This document shows positions 37,013 to 45,824 of a stretch of 64,000 nucleotides of DNA, piece after piece; the first letter of the stretch is position 1, and each line of letters begins with the position of its first letter. The stretch is taken from positions 248,001 to 312,000 of the forward strand of contig NZ_CP020821.1 of NCBI RefSeq assembly GCF_002105755.1, given 5' to 3'. The DNA is from Mycobacterium colombiense CECT 3035 (lineage in GTDB: Bacteria; Actinomycetota; Actinomycetes; Mycobacteriales; Mycobacteriaceae). A program made the translations under genes and the position numbers. The notes beneath the pieces were generated by a model. It was not told the origin of the DNA. It was given only the letters and a program-made list of their open reading frames with translations, and did no database searches.

Positions 37013-39520
37013 ATGCCCAGTAAGACCGCCGCCCGCTCCGGAAGCCGAACGAGCAGGTCAAAGGCCACTTCGCGCGCCAGCGGGTCCCGGGGTGCGCGCC
37101 CGGCGGCGCCCCGCAAGAAGGTCAGCAAGCCCGCCAGGCGGCGCAACCACGCGCCGCTGGTCGGCGCCGGGCTCGCCTGCGGCCGTGCAGCGCGCGCCGT
37201 CTGGCTGATGGCCGCCCGGGGAACCGGCGGCGCGGCCCGGTCGATCGGGCGGGCCCACGACATCGACCCCGGCCACCGCCGCGACGGCATCGCGCTGCTG
37301 TTGCTGGGCTTTTCCGTGGTGGTCGTCGCGAGCTCGTGGTTCCACGCCGCCGGACCGGTCGGCACCTGGGTCGACACGCTGCTGCGGACCTTCCTCGGCG
37401 CGGGTGTGCTCGCGCTGCCGGTCGCCACCGCCGCGGTGGCGGTGACCCTGATGCGCACCGAGCCCAACCCCGAGGTGCGCCCGCGGCTGATCCTGGGCGC
37501 CACCCTGATCACGCTGTCGGTCCTCGGCCTGCGCCACCTGTGGTCCGGTTCGCCGGGAGACCCCGAAGCGCGCCGGCGCGCGGCCGGTTTCATCGGCTTC
37601 GCCATCGGCGGGCCGCTCTCGGACGGGCTCACACCCTGGATCGCCGCGCCCTTGTTGTTCATCGGCTTCATGTTCGGCCTGTTGCTGCTCACCGGCACCA
37701 CCATCCGCGAAGTGCCCGTGGTGATGCGCAACCTGTTCCACACCCGGTTCGTCGACGAGGACTACGACGACGAGCCCTACGACTACGCGGACGAGTTCGC
37801 CGACACCGCCGAGGCGGAGCCCGCCAACTATTACGACGACGCGCCCGCCGTCCCGGACGAGGCGCCGCCGGCGTGGTCGCCCGACGACGACGCCCAGGCC
37901 GCGCTGCAGGACGACATCCCCACCGTGCCCGAGCCGGCAATTCAGCCAGGTGCGCGGCGCGACCGCAAGCGCGGCCGGTCCGGCAAGCACGACACCGTCG
38001 AGCTGGACCGGGTCGTCGAGGGCCCCTACACGCTGCCGTCGCTGAGCCTGCTGGTGGCGGGCGATCCGCCCAAGAAGCGCAGCGCCGCCAACAACGTCAT
38101 GGCCGACGCCATCACCGAGGTACTGACCCAGTTCAAGGTGGACGCGGCCGTCACCGGCTGCACCCGCGGGCCCACCGTCACCCGCTACGAGGTGGAGCTC
38201 GGGCCGGGGGTGAAGGTCGAGAAGATCACCGCGCTGCAGAAGAACATCGCCTACGCGGTGGCCACCGAGAGCGTCCGCATGCTGGCCCCCATCCCCGGCA
38301 AGTCGGCCGTGGGCATCGAGGTGCCCAACACCGACCGGGAAATGGTGCGGCTGGCCGACGTGCTCACCGCGCCGTCGACCCGGCGCGACCACCACCCGCT
38401 GGTGATCGGGCTCGGCAAGGACATCGAGGGCGACTTCATCTCGGCCAACCTGGCCAAGATGCCGCACCTGCTGGTGGCCGGCTCGACCGGTTCGGGTAAG
38501 TCCAGCTTCGTCAACTCGATGCTGGTATCGCTGCTGGCGCGCGCCACCCCCGAAGAGGTCAGGATGATCCTGATCGACCCGAAGATGGTGGAACTCACGC
38601 CGTACGAAGGCATTCCGCATCTGATCACGCCGATCATCACCCAGCCCAAGAAGGCGGCGGCCGCGCTGGCGTGGCTGGTGGAGGAGATGGAGCAGCGCTA
38701 CCAGGACATGCAGGCGTCCCGGGTGCGGCACATCGACGACTTCAACGAGAAGGTCCGCTCCGGTGCCATCACCGCGCCGCTGGGCAGCCAGCGCGAGTAC
38801 CGGCCCTACCCGTACGTGGTGGCGATCGTCGACGAGCTGGCCGACCTGATGATGACCGCGCCGCGCGACGTCGAGGACGCCATCGTGCGGATCACCCAAA
38901 AGGCCCGCGCCGCAGGCATTCACCTGGTGCTGGCCACCCAGCGCCCGTCGGTGGACGTGGTCACCGGTCTGATCAAAACCAACGTGCCGTCGCGGCTGGC
39001 GTTCGCCACGTCGTCGCTGACCGACAGCCGCGTCATCCTGGACCAGGCCGGCGCCGAAAAGCTGATCGGCATGGGCGACGGTTTGTTCCTGCCGATGGGC
39101 GCCAACAAGCCGATCCGGCTGCAGGGCGCCTTCATCACCGACGAGGAGATCCACGCCGTCGTCACCGCCTGCAAGGACCAGGCCGAACCCGAGTACACCG
39201 ACGGCGTCACCACCGCCAAGCCCACCGGCGAACGCACCGACGTCGACCCCGACATCGGCGACGACATGGACGTGTTCCTGCAGGCCGTCGAGTTGGTGGT
39301 GTCCAGCCAGTTCGGCTCCACGTCGATGCTGCAGCGCAAGCTACGCGTCGGTTTCGCCAAGGCCGGCCGGCTGATGGACCTGATGGAGACCCGCGGCATC
39401 GTCGGGCCCTCGGAGGGCTCCAAGGCGCGCGAGGTGCTGATCAAGCCCGACGAACTGGCCGGAACGCTGGCCCTGATCCGGGGCGGCGCCGACGCCGACG
39501 GGGGCGATCCAGAGGACTAG
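37013..39520 (+). CDS. ftsK: DNA translocase FtsK
   Basis: An 835-residue septal DNA pump that segregates chromosome dimers and helps assemble the divisome. The N terminus is basic (KTAARSGSRTSRSKATSRASG), followed by about four membrane segments (residues 100-245), an acidic linker, and the motor: Walker A GSTGSGK496S (490-497) and Walker B VAIVD607E. The C-terminal winged-helix (gamma) domain is QFGSTSMLQRKLRVGFAKAG. It is slightly shorter than the M. tuberculosis protein. The ATG at 37013 follows a TACCCT box. Its stop overlaps argA. Confidence 0.96.
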   Translation: MPSKTAARSGSRTSRSKATSRASGSRGARPAAPRKKVSKPARRRNHAPLVGAGLACGRAARAVWLMAARGTGGAARSIGRAHDIDPGHRRDGIALLLLGFSVVVVASSWFHAAGPVGTWVDTLLRTFLGAGVLALPVATAAVAVTLMRTEPNPEVRPRLILGATLITLSVLGLRHLWSGSPGDPEARRRAAGFIGFAIGGPLSDGLTPWIAAPLLFIGFMFGLLLLTGTTIREVPVVMRNLFHTRFVDEDYDDEPYDYADEFADTAEAEPANYYDDAPAVPDEAPPAWSPDDDAQAALQDDIPTVPEPAIQPGARRDRKRGRSGKHDTVELDRVVEGPYTLPSLSLLVAGDPPKKRSAANNVMADAITEVLTQFKVDAAVTGCTRGPTVTRYEVELGPGVKVEKITALQKNIAYAVATESVRMLAPIPGKSAVGIEVPNTDREMVRLADVLTAPSTRRDHHPLVIGLGKDIEGDFISANLAKMPHLLVAGSTGSGKSSFVNSMLVSLLARATPEEVRMILIDPKMVELTPYEGIPHLITPIITQPKKAAAALAWLVEEMEQRYQDMQASRVRHIDDFNEKVRSGAITAPLGSQREYRPYPYVVAIVDELADLMMTAPRDVEDAIVRITQKARAAGIHLVLATQRPSVDVVTGLIKTNVPSRLAFATSSLTDSRVILDQAGAEKLIGMGDGLFLPMGANKPIRLQGAFITDEEIHAVVTACKDQAEPEYTDGVTTAKPTGERTDVDPDIGDDMDVFLQAVELVVSSQFGSTSMLQRKLRVGFAKAGRLMDLMETRGIVGPSEGSKAREVLIKPDELAGTLALIRGGADADGGDPED

Positions 39521-40032
39521 AGCCTCAACAGCATCCGCGAGTTGCCGAGGATGTTCGGCTTGACGTAGCTCAGGTCGAGGAACTCCGCGACGCCGATGTC
39601 GTAGGAGCGGCACATCTCCTCGAACACCTCGGCGGTGACTGGCGTGCCCTCGATCTCGGTGAATCCATGCCGGGCGAAGAACTCGGTTTCGAACGTCAAC
39701 ACGAACAGCCGCTTCAACTGCAGCTCGCGGGCGACTTCGAGCAGCCGGTCGACGATCGCGTGGCCGATGCCGTGTCCGGTCAGCGCCGGGGCGACCGCGA
39801 CGGTGCGGACCTCGCCGAGGTCCGACCACATCACGTGCAGCGCCCCGCAACCGACCACCTGGCCCTCATGCTCGGCCACCCAAAACTCCTGGACAGCCTC
39901 GTAGAGCGTCACGAGGTTCTTCTCCAGCAGGATCTTTCCCGCGTAGGTGTCGACCAGGTTTTTGATGGCCGGCACGTCGGACGTTCGCGCGCGCCGAACC
40001 AGCGGATGAGGGCGCTGCGGACTTGTGCTCAC
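39517..40032 (-). CDS. argA: N-acetylglutamate synthase ArgA-like (GNAT)
   Basis: Acetylates glutamate (or glutamine) with acetyl-CoA at the entry to arginine synthesis. It is 171 residues and matches the short, kinase-domain-free mycobacterial ArgA (Rv2747). VVRRARTSDVPAIK-type opening, acetyl-CoA loop VAPALTGHGIGHAIVDRL, and the conserved SYVKPNILGNSRMLL end are seen. GTG 40032 is chosen; ATG codons 7 residues upstream are alternatives. It overlaps ftsK by four bases and is divergent from pgsA3. Confidence 0.92.
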   Translation of the reverse strand: MSTSPQRPHPLVRRARTSDVPAIKNLVDTYAGKILLEKNLVTLYEAVQEFWVAEHEGQVVGCGALHVMWSDLGEVRTVAVAPALTGHGIGHAIVDRLLEVARELQLKRLFVLTFETEFFARHGFTEIEGTPVTAEVFEEMCRSYDIGVAEFLDLSYVKPNILGNSRMLLRL

Positions 40033-40076
40033 GGCTAACAGTATCGACATCACGGACGGGTGCGCTGGTCAACCGT

Positions 40077-40082
40077 TATTCT
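40077..40082 (+). promoter_or_regulatory. -10 element of predicted leaderless pgsA3 promoter
   Basis: TATTCT lies 6 nt before the pgsA3 GTG at 40089, the same box as at thyA and the YcaQ-like gene. Confidence 0.5.
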
Positions 40083-40088
40083 GTTGCC

Positions 40089-40688
40089 GTGTCGGGGCAG
40101 CCGCAGACGGGTCCGATGGTAGGCCGCGCGAACATAGCCAACCTCGCCAATACGTTGACCCTGTTGCGGCTCGTGCTGGTGCCCGTCTTCCTGCTTGCGC
40201 TGTTCGCCGGAGACGGCCACCAAAACGGTTTCCGCGTGGTGGCTTTCGTCATCTTCGCGGCCGCCTGCATCACCGATCGGCTGGACGGCCTGCTGGCCCG
40301 CAACTACGGCATGGCGACCGAATTCGGCGCATTCGTCGATCCGATCGCGGACAAGACGCTGGTGGGGTCGGCGCTGATCGGGCTCTCCATGCTCGGCGAA
40401 CTGCCATGGTGGGTCACGGTGCTGATCCTGGCCCGCGAATTCGGGGTCACCGTGCTGCGGCTGATCGTCATCCGCCGCGGCGTCATACCGGCCAGCTGGG
40501 GCGGCAAAGTCAAGACCGTGGTGCAGGTGCTGGCCATCGGATTGTTCATACTGCCGTGGGCGGGAACGCCGGGGCTCTTCCGGGTGATCGCCGCGGTGGT
40601 GATGGGCGCGGCGGTCGTGCTGACCGTGATCACCGGGATCGACTATGTCGTGTCGACCGTTCGGGAAGTGCGCCGCACGCCCGCCTGA
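40089..40688 (+). CDS. pgsA3: CDP-alcohol phosphatidyltransferase (PgsA3)
   Basis: A 199-residue integral membrane enzyme that joins CDP-diacylglycerol to an alcohol, probably glycerol phosphate or a similar acceptor. The family motif is complete: D63-x2-D66-G-x2-A70-R71-x7-G79-x3-D83-x3-D87. At least four hydrophobic segments are visible. GTG 40089 follows TATTCT by 6 nt. The order argA-pgsA3-clgR is conserved in M. tuberculosis. The exact product is uncertain. Confidence 0.9.
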   Translation: MSGQPQTGPMVGRANIANLANTLTLLRLVLVPVFLLALFAGDGHQNGFRVVAFVIFAAACITDRLDGLLARNYGMATEFGAFVDPIADKTLVGSALIGLSMLGELPWWVTVLILAREFGVTVLRLIVIRRGVIPASWGGKVKTVVQVLAIGLFILPWAGTPGLFRVIAAVVMGAAVVLTVITGIDYVVSTVREVRRTPA

Positions 40689-40704
40689 TTTCGGCGCATC
40701 CGAC

Positions 40705-40731
40705 GGGAACCAGACCACCGCCGTCGGCGTT
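40705..40731 (+). promoter_or_regulatory. ECF-sigma (SigE-type) promoter upstream of clgR
   Basis: GGGAACC, a 16-nt spacer and CGTT match the mycobacterial SigE/SigH-type consensus, about 70 bp upstream of the clgR ATG. SigE control of clgR is known in M. tuberculosis. Confidence 0.6.
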
Positions 40732-40803
40732 CACCTAATGAGCACCTGCCGGAGGCAAGCTGAGTACGTGCCGCGCAGGGCCGACTGGACGAAGGAGGGC
40801 GGG

Positions 40804-41130
40804 ATGCCGCCATTGGTGCGAGAGGTCATCGGCGACGTGCTGCGCGAGGCGCGCACGACACAGGGCCGGACGCTGCGCGAGGTGTCCGATTCGGCGCGGG
40901 TGAGCCTCGGTTACCTGTCCGAGGTGGAGCGCGGCCGCAAGGAGCCCTCCAGCGAGCTGCTGAACGCGATCTGCGACGCGCTGGACGTCCCGTTGTCGTC
41001 GGTTCTCACCCACGCCGGCGAGCGGATGGCCAGCGAGGAGCGGGCGGCCGTCGGCGCGGCCACGGACGGCGCGAGCGGCACCAGCATCAAGGTCGTCATC
41101 CCGCCGGTGGCGTCGTTGGCGCTGGCCTGA
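40804..41130 (+). CDS. clgR: Transcriptional regulator ClgR (XRE family)
   Basis: A 108-residue helix-turn-helix activator of clp protease genes and of the envelope-stress cluster that follows. The HTH is [20 protein letters not shown], then [18 protein letters not shown]. The C terminus ends [12 protein letters not shown], like the valine/alanine tail that Clp degrades in the family. AAGGAGGGCGGG immediately before ATG 40804 is a strong ribosome site, so this start is preferred over a longer in-frame extension. An ECF promoter lies upstream. Confidence 0.95.
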   Translation: MPPLVREVIGDVLREARTTQGRTLREVSDSARVSLGYLSEVERGRKEPSSELLNAICDALDVPLSSVLTHAGERMASEERAAVGAATDGASGTSIKVVIPPVASLALA

Positions 41131-41262
41131 GCGGCGGTACCGATCCCGCTCAAGGGGTGGGGCGATCGGCGCCGACCCACTAAATTGAGCGGCAGGCGCG
41201 GAGTCCCTCAGGCCCATCCGGGGACCATCCGGATCCTCAAGAAGCGAAGGTGGAGCTAACTC

Positions 41263-42090
41263 ATGGCCAATCCGTTCGTCAAGGCGTGGAAGTACCTCAC
41301 GGCGCTGTTCAACGCCAAGATCGACGAGCACGCAGACCCCAAGGTGCAGATCCAGCAGGCCATCGAGGAAGCGCAACGCACACACCAGGCGCTGACCCAG
41401 CAGGCCGCGCAGGTGATCGGCAACCAGCGCCAACTCGAGATGCGGCTCAACCGTCAGCTGGCGGACGTGGAGAAGCTGCAGGTGAACGTGCGTCAGGCGT
41501 TGACGCTGGCCGACCAGGCCACCGCGGCCGGTGACGCCGCGAAGGCCACCGAGTACAACAACGCCGCCGAGGCGTTCGCCGCCCAGCTGGTGACCGCCGA
41601 GCAGAGCGTCGAAGACCTCAAGACGCTGCACGACCAGGCGCTGGGCGCGGCCGCGCAGGCCAAGAAGGCGGTCGAGCAGAACGCCATGGTGCTGCAGCAG
41701 AAGATCGCCGAGCGCACCAAGCTGCTCAGCCAGCTCGAGCAGGCCAAGATGCAGGAGCAGGTGAGCGCCTCGCTGCAGTCGATGAGCGATCTGGCCGCCC
41801 CCGGCAACGTCCCCAGCCTCGACGAGGTGCGCGACAAGATCGAGCGCCGGTACGCGAACGCGATCGGGGCCGCCGAGCTCGCGCAGGGTTCGGTGCAGGG
41901 CCGGATGCTCGAGGTCGAGCAGGCCGGGGTGCAGATGGCCGGACATTCCCGGCTGGAGCAGATCCGCGCCTCGATGCGTGGCGAGGCCCTGCCGACCGGT
42001 GGGACGCCGGCCGCCGGGACGACGCCCGCCACTCCCGCGCCGGCGGAGAGCGCCGGCGGCTCGGTCCCCGAGAAGCCACTTGGCCAGTAG
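41263..42090 (+). CDS. pspA: Phage-shock protein A homologue (35-kDa antigen)
   Basis: A 275-residue PspA/IM30 family membrane-maintenance protein. It begins [20 protein letters not shown], an amphipathic membrane-binding helix, then long coiled coil to about residue 225, and ends in a low-complexity Pro/Gly/Thr tail ([18 protein letters not shown]). In mycobacteria it works with ClgR and PspM in surface stress and lipid-droplet homeostasis. It lies 132 bp after clgR and 10 bp before the pspM gene. Confidence 0.95.
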   Translation: MANPFVKAWKYLTALFNAKIDEHADPKVQIQQAIEEAQRTHQALTQQAAQVIGNQRQLEMRLNRQLADVEKLQVNVRQALTLADQATAAGDAAKATEYNNAAEAFAAQLVTAEQSVEDLKTLHDQALGAAAQAKKAVEQNAMVLQQKIAERTKLLSQLEQAKMQEQVSASLQSMSDLAAPGNVPSLDEVRDKIERRYANAIGAAELAQGSVQGRMLEVEQAGVQMAGHSRLEQIRASMRGEALPTGGTPAAGTTPATPAPAESAGGSVPEKPLGQ

Positions 42091-42100
42091 CCGAAGTGTG

Positions 42101-42910
42101 ATGGCGGTGAAAGCGGGGCAGCCCGGTCCGTGGCGCGCGCTGCTGCATCGCGGCCTGGCCACCGCCGCCGACCTGTCCGACCTGGTGGCCCGCCGGATCA
42201 GCGCGGCCGCCGACCCGCGCGCCCGGCAGTTGCGGCGGCGTCGCCGCGCGCTGCGCTGGGGCCTGATCTTCAGCGCCGGATGCGTGTTCTGGGCCGCGGT
42301 GACGATGCTGCTCGCGGCCTGGGGCTGGTTCGCATTGCTGCTCGAAATCACCGGCGGCGTCGCGGTTTTCATGGCCATCCCGGCGACGCTGTTGCTGCTG
42401 CGGTATCGCTGGCTGCGGGCCGAGCCGTTGCCGACGCCGCGGACCACGAACGTGCGCCGGCTGCCGCCGCCGGGTTCGGCGGCGCGCCCCGCGATGTACG
42501 CGCTGGGCGCCTCCGAGCGCGGGTTTTCCTCGCTGATCGCCGTGATCGAACGGGGCGCGATGTTGCCGACCGCCGAGATCCGCGACCTGACCGCGGCCGC
42601 CACCAGGACCTCGGCGGCCATGGCGTCCACCGCCGCGCAGGTGGTGTCGATGGAACGCGCGGCGCAGGCCAGCGACGAGTCGCGGTCGTATCTGGTGCCC
42701 ACCATCAACGCGTTCACCGCGCAGCTGGGCGCCGGCGTCCGCCAGTACAACGAAATGGTCACCGCCGCAGCGCAATTGGTGTCATCGGCGAACGGCGACG
42801 GGTCGGCCGCGTCGCAGCATTACCGCACCGAACTGGCCGGGGCGACCGATCGCCTGGTCGGTTGGGCGCAGGCGTTCGACGAACTCGGCGGGCTGCGGGG
42901 GACCGGCTAG
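42101..42910 (+). CDS. pspM: Membrane partner of PspA (PspM, Rv2743c-like)
   Basis: A 269-residue integral membrane protein with two transmembrane segments close together (about residues 55-100: WGLIFSAGCVFWAAVTMLLAA and FALLLEITGGVAVFMAIPATL) and a soluble helical C-terminal domain. Length and position match Rv2743c, which binds PspA and ClgR. ATG 42101 is chosen; a GTG at 42098 adds one residue. The third member of the M. tuberculosis cluster (Rv2742c, PspN) does not follow; the next gene is convergent ephG. Confidence 0.85.
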   Translation: MAVKAGQPGPWRALLHRGLATAADLSDLVARRISAAADPRARQLRRRRRALRWGLIFSAGCVFWAAVTMLLAAWGWFALLLEITGGVAVFMAIPATLLLLRYRWLRAEPLPTPRTTNVRRLPPPGSAARPAMYALGASERGFSSLIAVIERGAMLPTAEIRDLTAAATRTSAAMASTAAQVVSMERAAQASDESRSYLVPTINAFTAQLGAGVRQYNEMVTAAAQLVSSANGDGSAASQHYRTELAGATDRLVGWAQAFDELGGLRGTG

Positions 42911-42920
42911 GCGCCGGGGA

Positions 42921-43352
42921 TCAGAACGTCGCCTTCAGCGACGGCAGCACCAGCGCCGCCAGGCCGCGCGCGATGGCCTTGAGCATGTCGAAGAAGTCGA
43001 AGTAGTCGCGCCACAACGTGATTCGCCCGTTCTGCACCTCGAACACACCGCACACCCAGAACTGCAGCCGCAGCGGGCCGAAGATCAAGGCGTCGGTGCG
43101 TTCGGTGAGCACCGCGCCGCCGTCGGCCGCGATGCGGTGGATCTTCACCTCGAAGGCGGCGCGCCCCTCCATCTGGCGAAACAGCTTGATGGCCCGGGCC
43201 CGGCCGTGGATGGTGGGCAGGCCGACGTTTTCGTAGACGAGGTCGTCGGCCAGCGCGGCGTCGGCGGCGTCGTAATCCGCGTCCTGCAGGGCGTTGAGGA
43301 ATCCTTCGACCGTGCGGGTGTTCGCAACGGTTGTCCCAGTCAGCTCGGTCAT
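42921..43352 (-). CDS. ephG: Limonene-1,2-epoxide hydrolase-type EphG
   Basis: A 143-residue cone-shaped epoxide hydrolase fold. The catalytic Asp-Arg-Asp set is visible as LTERTDAL (Arg and Asp two apart) and LWRDYFDF (second Asp). The M. tuberculosis orthologue (Rv2740, EphG) hydrolyses cholesterol- and fatty-acid-derived epoxides. The ATG at 43352 gives MTELTGTTVANTR. It is convergent to pspM with a 10-bp gap. Confidence 0.92.
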   Translation of the reverse strand: MTELTGTTVANTRTVEGFLNALQDADYDAADAALADDLVYENVGLPTIHGRARAIKLFRQMEGRAAFEVKIHRIAADGGAVLTERTDALIFGPLRLQFWVCGVFEVQNGRITLWRDYFDFFDMLKAIARGLAALVLPSLKATF

Positions 43353-43402
43353 CTTGCCAGCGTAGGCGCGTGGCAACCGGCCGCTGTGGCAGGGTAAGCA
43401 CG

Positions 43403-44569
43403 ATGCGCGTCGCCGTGGTCGCCGGGCCGGATCCCGGGCATGCGTTCCCGGCGATCGCGCTGTGCCGGCGCTTCGCCGAAGCCGGCGACGAACCCACCCT
43501 GTTCACCGGGGCCGAATGGCTGGACACCGCCCGCGGCGCCGGCATCGACGCCGCCGCGCTGGACGGGCTGGCGGCCACCGACGACGACGTCGACGCCGGG
43601 GCCAGGATCCACCGCCGCGCCGCGCGGATGGCCGTGCTCAACGTGCCCGCGCTGCGCGAGCTGGCGCCGGACCTGGTGGTGTCCGACGTCATCACCGCCG
43701 GCGGCGGCATGGCCGCCGAGTTGCTGGGCATCCCGTGGGTCGAACTCAACCCGCACCCGCTCTACCTGCCGTCGAAGGGTCTGCCGCCGATCGGCAGCGG
43801 GCTGGCGCCGGGCACCGGCATCCGCGGCCGGCTGCGCGACGCGGCGATGCGCGCGCTGACCGCGCGATCCGTGCGCACGGGCCTGCAGCAGCGCGCGAAC
43901 TCGCGCGTCGAGATCGGGCTGCCGGCGCGCGATCCCGGGCCGCTGCGCCGGCTGATCGCGACGCTGCCCGCGCTGGAGGTTCCCCGCCCCGACTGGCCCG
44001 CCGAGGCCGTCGTCGTCGGGCCGTTGCACTTCGAACCGACCGACCGGATCCTGGAAGTCCCGGCGGGGTCCGGGCCGGTGCTGGTCGTCGCGCCCTCGAC
44101 CGCCCTGATCGGCACCGAGGGCCTGGCCGAGGTCGCGCTGGGGTGCTTGACGCCGGGGGAGACCCTGCCGGCGGGTTCGCGGCTGCTGGTGTCGCGGTTG
44201 GACGGCCCGGAGCTGACGGTGCCGCCGTGGGCGACGGTCGGACTGGGACGCCAGGACGAGCTGCTGGCGCATGCCGACCTGGTGATCTGCGGCGGCGGCC
44301 ACGGCATGGTGGCCAAGACGCTGCTGGCCGGCGTGCCGCTGGTAGTGGTGCCCGGCGGCGGCGACCAGTGGGAGATCGCCAACCGGGTGCAGCGCCAGGG
44401 CAGCGCCCGGCTGATCCGGCCGCTGAGCGCCGACGCGCTGGTGGCGGCCGTCGACGACGTGCTGTCGTCGCCGGCCTACCGCGCGGCGGCGCAGGCGGCG
44501 GCCGCCGGCATCGCCGACGTCGCCGATCCGGTCCGGGTGTGCCGCGACGCGTTGGCGGTGGCCGGATGA
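43403..44569 (+). CDS. GT1-family glycosyltransferase (Rv2739c-like)
   Basis: A 388-residue GT-B enzyme, the same length as Rv2739c. The N-terminal MRVAVVAGPDPGHAFPAIAL is the acceptor loop; the donor site reads ICGGGHGMVAKTLLAGVPLV with GGGDQWEIANRV. It would transfer a sugar from a nucleotide donor to an unknown acceptor. It is a different gene from the transferase at 23426 and lacks its HHGG motif (here CGGG). It is divergent from ephG by 50 bp. Confidence 0.83.
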   Translation: MRVAVVAGPDPGHAFPAIALCRRFAEAGDEPTLFTGAEWLDTARGAGIDAAALDGLAATDDDVDAGARIHRRAARMAVLNVPALRELAPDLVVSDVITAGGGMAAELLGIPWVELNPHPLYLPSKGLPPIGSGLAPGTGIRGRLRDAAMRALTARSVRTGLQQRANSRVEIGLPARDPGPLRRLIATLPALEVPRPDWPAEAVVVGPLHFEPTDRILEVPAGSGPVLVVAPSTALIGTEGLAEVALGCLTPGETLPAGSRLLVSRLDGPELTVPPWATVGLGRQDELLAHADLVICGGGHGMVAKTLLAGVPLVVVPGGGDQWEIANRVQRQGSARLIRPLSADALVAAVDDVLSSPAYRAAAQAAAAGIADVADPVRVCRDALAVAG

Positions 44570-44619
44570 TCCGCGGCGCGCCGCCCGGGTCGCCTTATGC
44601 TTTCGGCGGGAGGCACCCG

Positions 44620-44892
44620 ATGAGAATCATCACGACAATCGCCGCCGGCGCGCTGCTGGCGGGCGGGCTGGCCGGGGCGGCCGTCGCGCATGCCGACAGT
44701 CCCGAGGAGCAGCAGGCCTGCCAGTTGATGGACGATCCGGCCGCCGCCCAACAGGGACTCGCGCCGGCCGAGTACGCCTTCATGCAGCTGCGCGCGACCA
44801 TGTCGGCGCAACGCGCGCGCGACGTGATGTCCATTGCGGCGCAGGAGGACTGCCCCAACCACATCATCGACCTGCCGGCCAGCTGGCGGTAG
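44620..44892 (+). CDS. Small secreted protein with two conserved cysteines
   Basis: A 90-residue exported protein. A Sec signal peptide (MRIITTIAAGALLAGGLAGA ending AVAHADS) is followed by a compact helical domain with CQLMDD and EDCPNHI, whose two cysteines probably form a disulfide, similar to small mycobacterial DUF732-like proteins. Function is unknown. GGGAGG immediately upstream of ATG 44620 is the likely ribosome site. It begins 50 bp after the glycosyltransferase. Confidence 0.7.
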   Translation: MRIITTIAAGALLAGGLAGAAVAHADSPEEQQACQLMDDPAAAQQGLAPAEYAFMQLRATMSAQRARDVMSIAAQEDCPNHIIDLPASWR

Positions 44893-44905
44893 CGCGCTTC
44901 GCGCT
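44891..44905. terminator. Small hairpin after the secreted-protein gene
   Basis: AGCGCG-CTT-CGCGCT forms a 6-bp stem overlapping the stop codon. No U tract. Confidence 0.3.
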
Positions 44906-44931
44906 CAGGTGTCCGACGCCTGCGGGCTGGG

Positions 44932-44937
44932 TATGTT
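44932..44937 (+). promoter_or_regulatory. -10 element of predicted leaderless promoter (DUF3046 gene)
   Basis: TATGTT lies 7 nt before the GTG at 44945 and supports this start over the ATG at 44934 inside it. Confidence 0.5.
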
Positions 44938-44944
44938 GACTGGC

Positions 44945-45139
44945 GTGCGGCTAACGGAGTTTCACGAGCGGGTAGTCCTGCGCTTTGGCACCACCTACGG
45001 GTCCTCGGTGCTGGTGGACCACGTGCTGACCGGCTTTGACGGACGCACGGCCGCCCAGGCCATCGAGGCCGGGATCGAGCCCCGCGACGTCTGGCGGGCG
45101 TTGTGTGTGGACTTCGACGTGCCCCGGGAACAGTGGTGA
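44945..45139 (+). CDS. DUF3046 family protein (Rv2738c-like)
   Basis: A 64-residue conserved actinobacterial protein next to recA. MRLTEFHERVVLRFG and DHVLTGFDGRTAAQAIEAG then EPRDVWRALCVDFDVP match the family closely. GTG 44945 is preferred because family members begin at this point and TATGTT sits 7 nt upstream. Function is unknown; its steady linkage to recA-recX suggests a DNA-related role, which is inference. Confidence 0.88.
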   Translation: MRLTEFHERVVLRFGTTYGSSVLVDHVLTGFDGRTAAQAIEAGIEPRDVWRALCVDFDVPREQW

Positions 45140-45148
45140 CCTGACCCG

Positions 45149-45775
45149 TCAGGCGTACGCCGGATAGGCGTGCTGCCGCAGCACGGTGGCGAGGTGCACG
45201 GCGTTGCGGGCCGCATTGCGGGTCGCGGACGCGACGGCATCCGGCACGTCGTCGAGGTCGGTGTAGTCGGTGCCCTGCATGGCCTCGCCGTTCCAATAGG
45301 TGCAGCCCTGCGCGGCGATGGAGAACCCGATGTCGTTGAGCGCCTGGAAAAGGTCGGCCACGATCTTGTGCGCCCCGTCCTCGTTGCCCACGACCGCCGC
45401 CAGGGCCACCTTGCCCACCATCCGCGGCCGCCCCGCGTCGTCGGTGTCGGACAGCTCCGCGTCGAGACGCTCCAGCACGCGCTGCGCCACGCTGGACATG
45501 TGGCCGACCCAGGTGGGCGTCGACACGATGACGATGTCCGCCGACTTGACCTTGGTCAACAGCGCCGGCCACTCATCGCCGGGCCCCATGTCGGCCTCGA
45601 CGCCGGGCAGCAGCGCCAGGTCCACGCACCGCACCTTCTCGCCCTCGACCCCCGCGCCGCGCAACTGATCGAGCAACTGGTCGGCGATCAGTTCGCTGCT
45701 GGACGGGGCCGGGCTCTTCTTCAACGAGCAGACCAGGGCGATGGCGCGCAGGGATTGCGGTGCGGCTGAGGACAT
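45149..45775 (-). CDS. Flavodoxin-fold NAD(P)H-dependent FMN reductase
   Basis: A 208-residue protein with the flavodoxin-like pattern: AIALVCSLKKSPAPSSSELIA for the FMN phosphate, and IVIVSTPTWVGHMSSVAQRVLERLD for the isoalloxazine contact. It would reduce an unknown quinone or other acceptor. It is convergent to the DUF3046 gene with a 9-bp gap and lies 49 bp downstream of the FhuF-like gene on the same strand. Confidence 0.82.
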   Translation of the reverse strand: MSSAAPQSLRAIALVCSLKKSPAPSSSELIADQLLDQLRGAGVEGEKVRCVDLALLPGVEADMGPGDEWPALLTKVKSADIVIVSTPTWVGHMSSVAQRVLERLDAELSDTDDAGRPRMVGKVALAAVVGNEDGAHKIVADLFQALNDIGFSIAAQGCTYWNGEAMQGTDYTDLDDVPDAVASATRNAARNAVHLATVLRQHAYPAYA

Positions 45776-45824
45776 GCTGGCCAGGTACCCGGGCGCGGCG
45801 ACACCAAACGACGCCCGATCGGCG

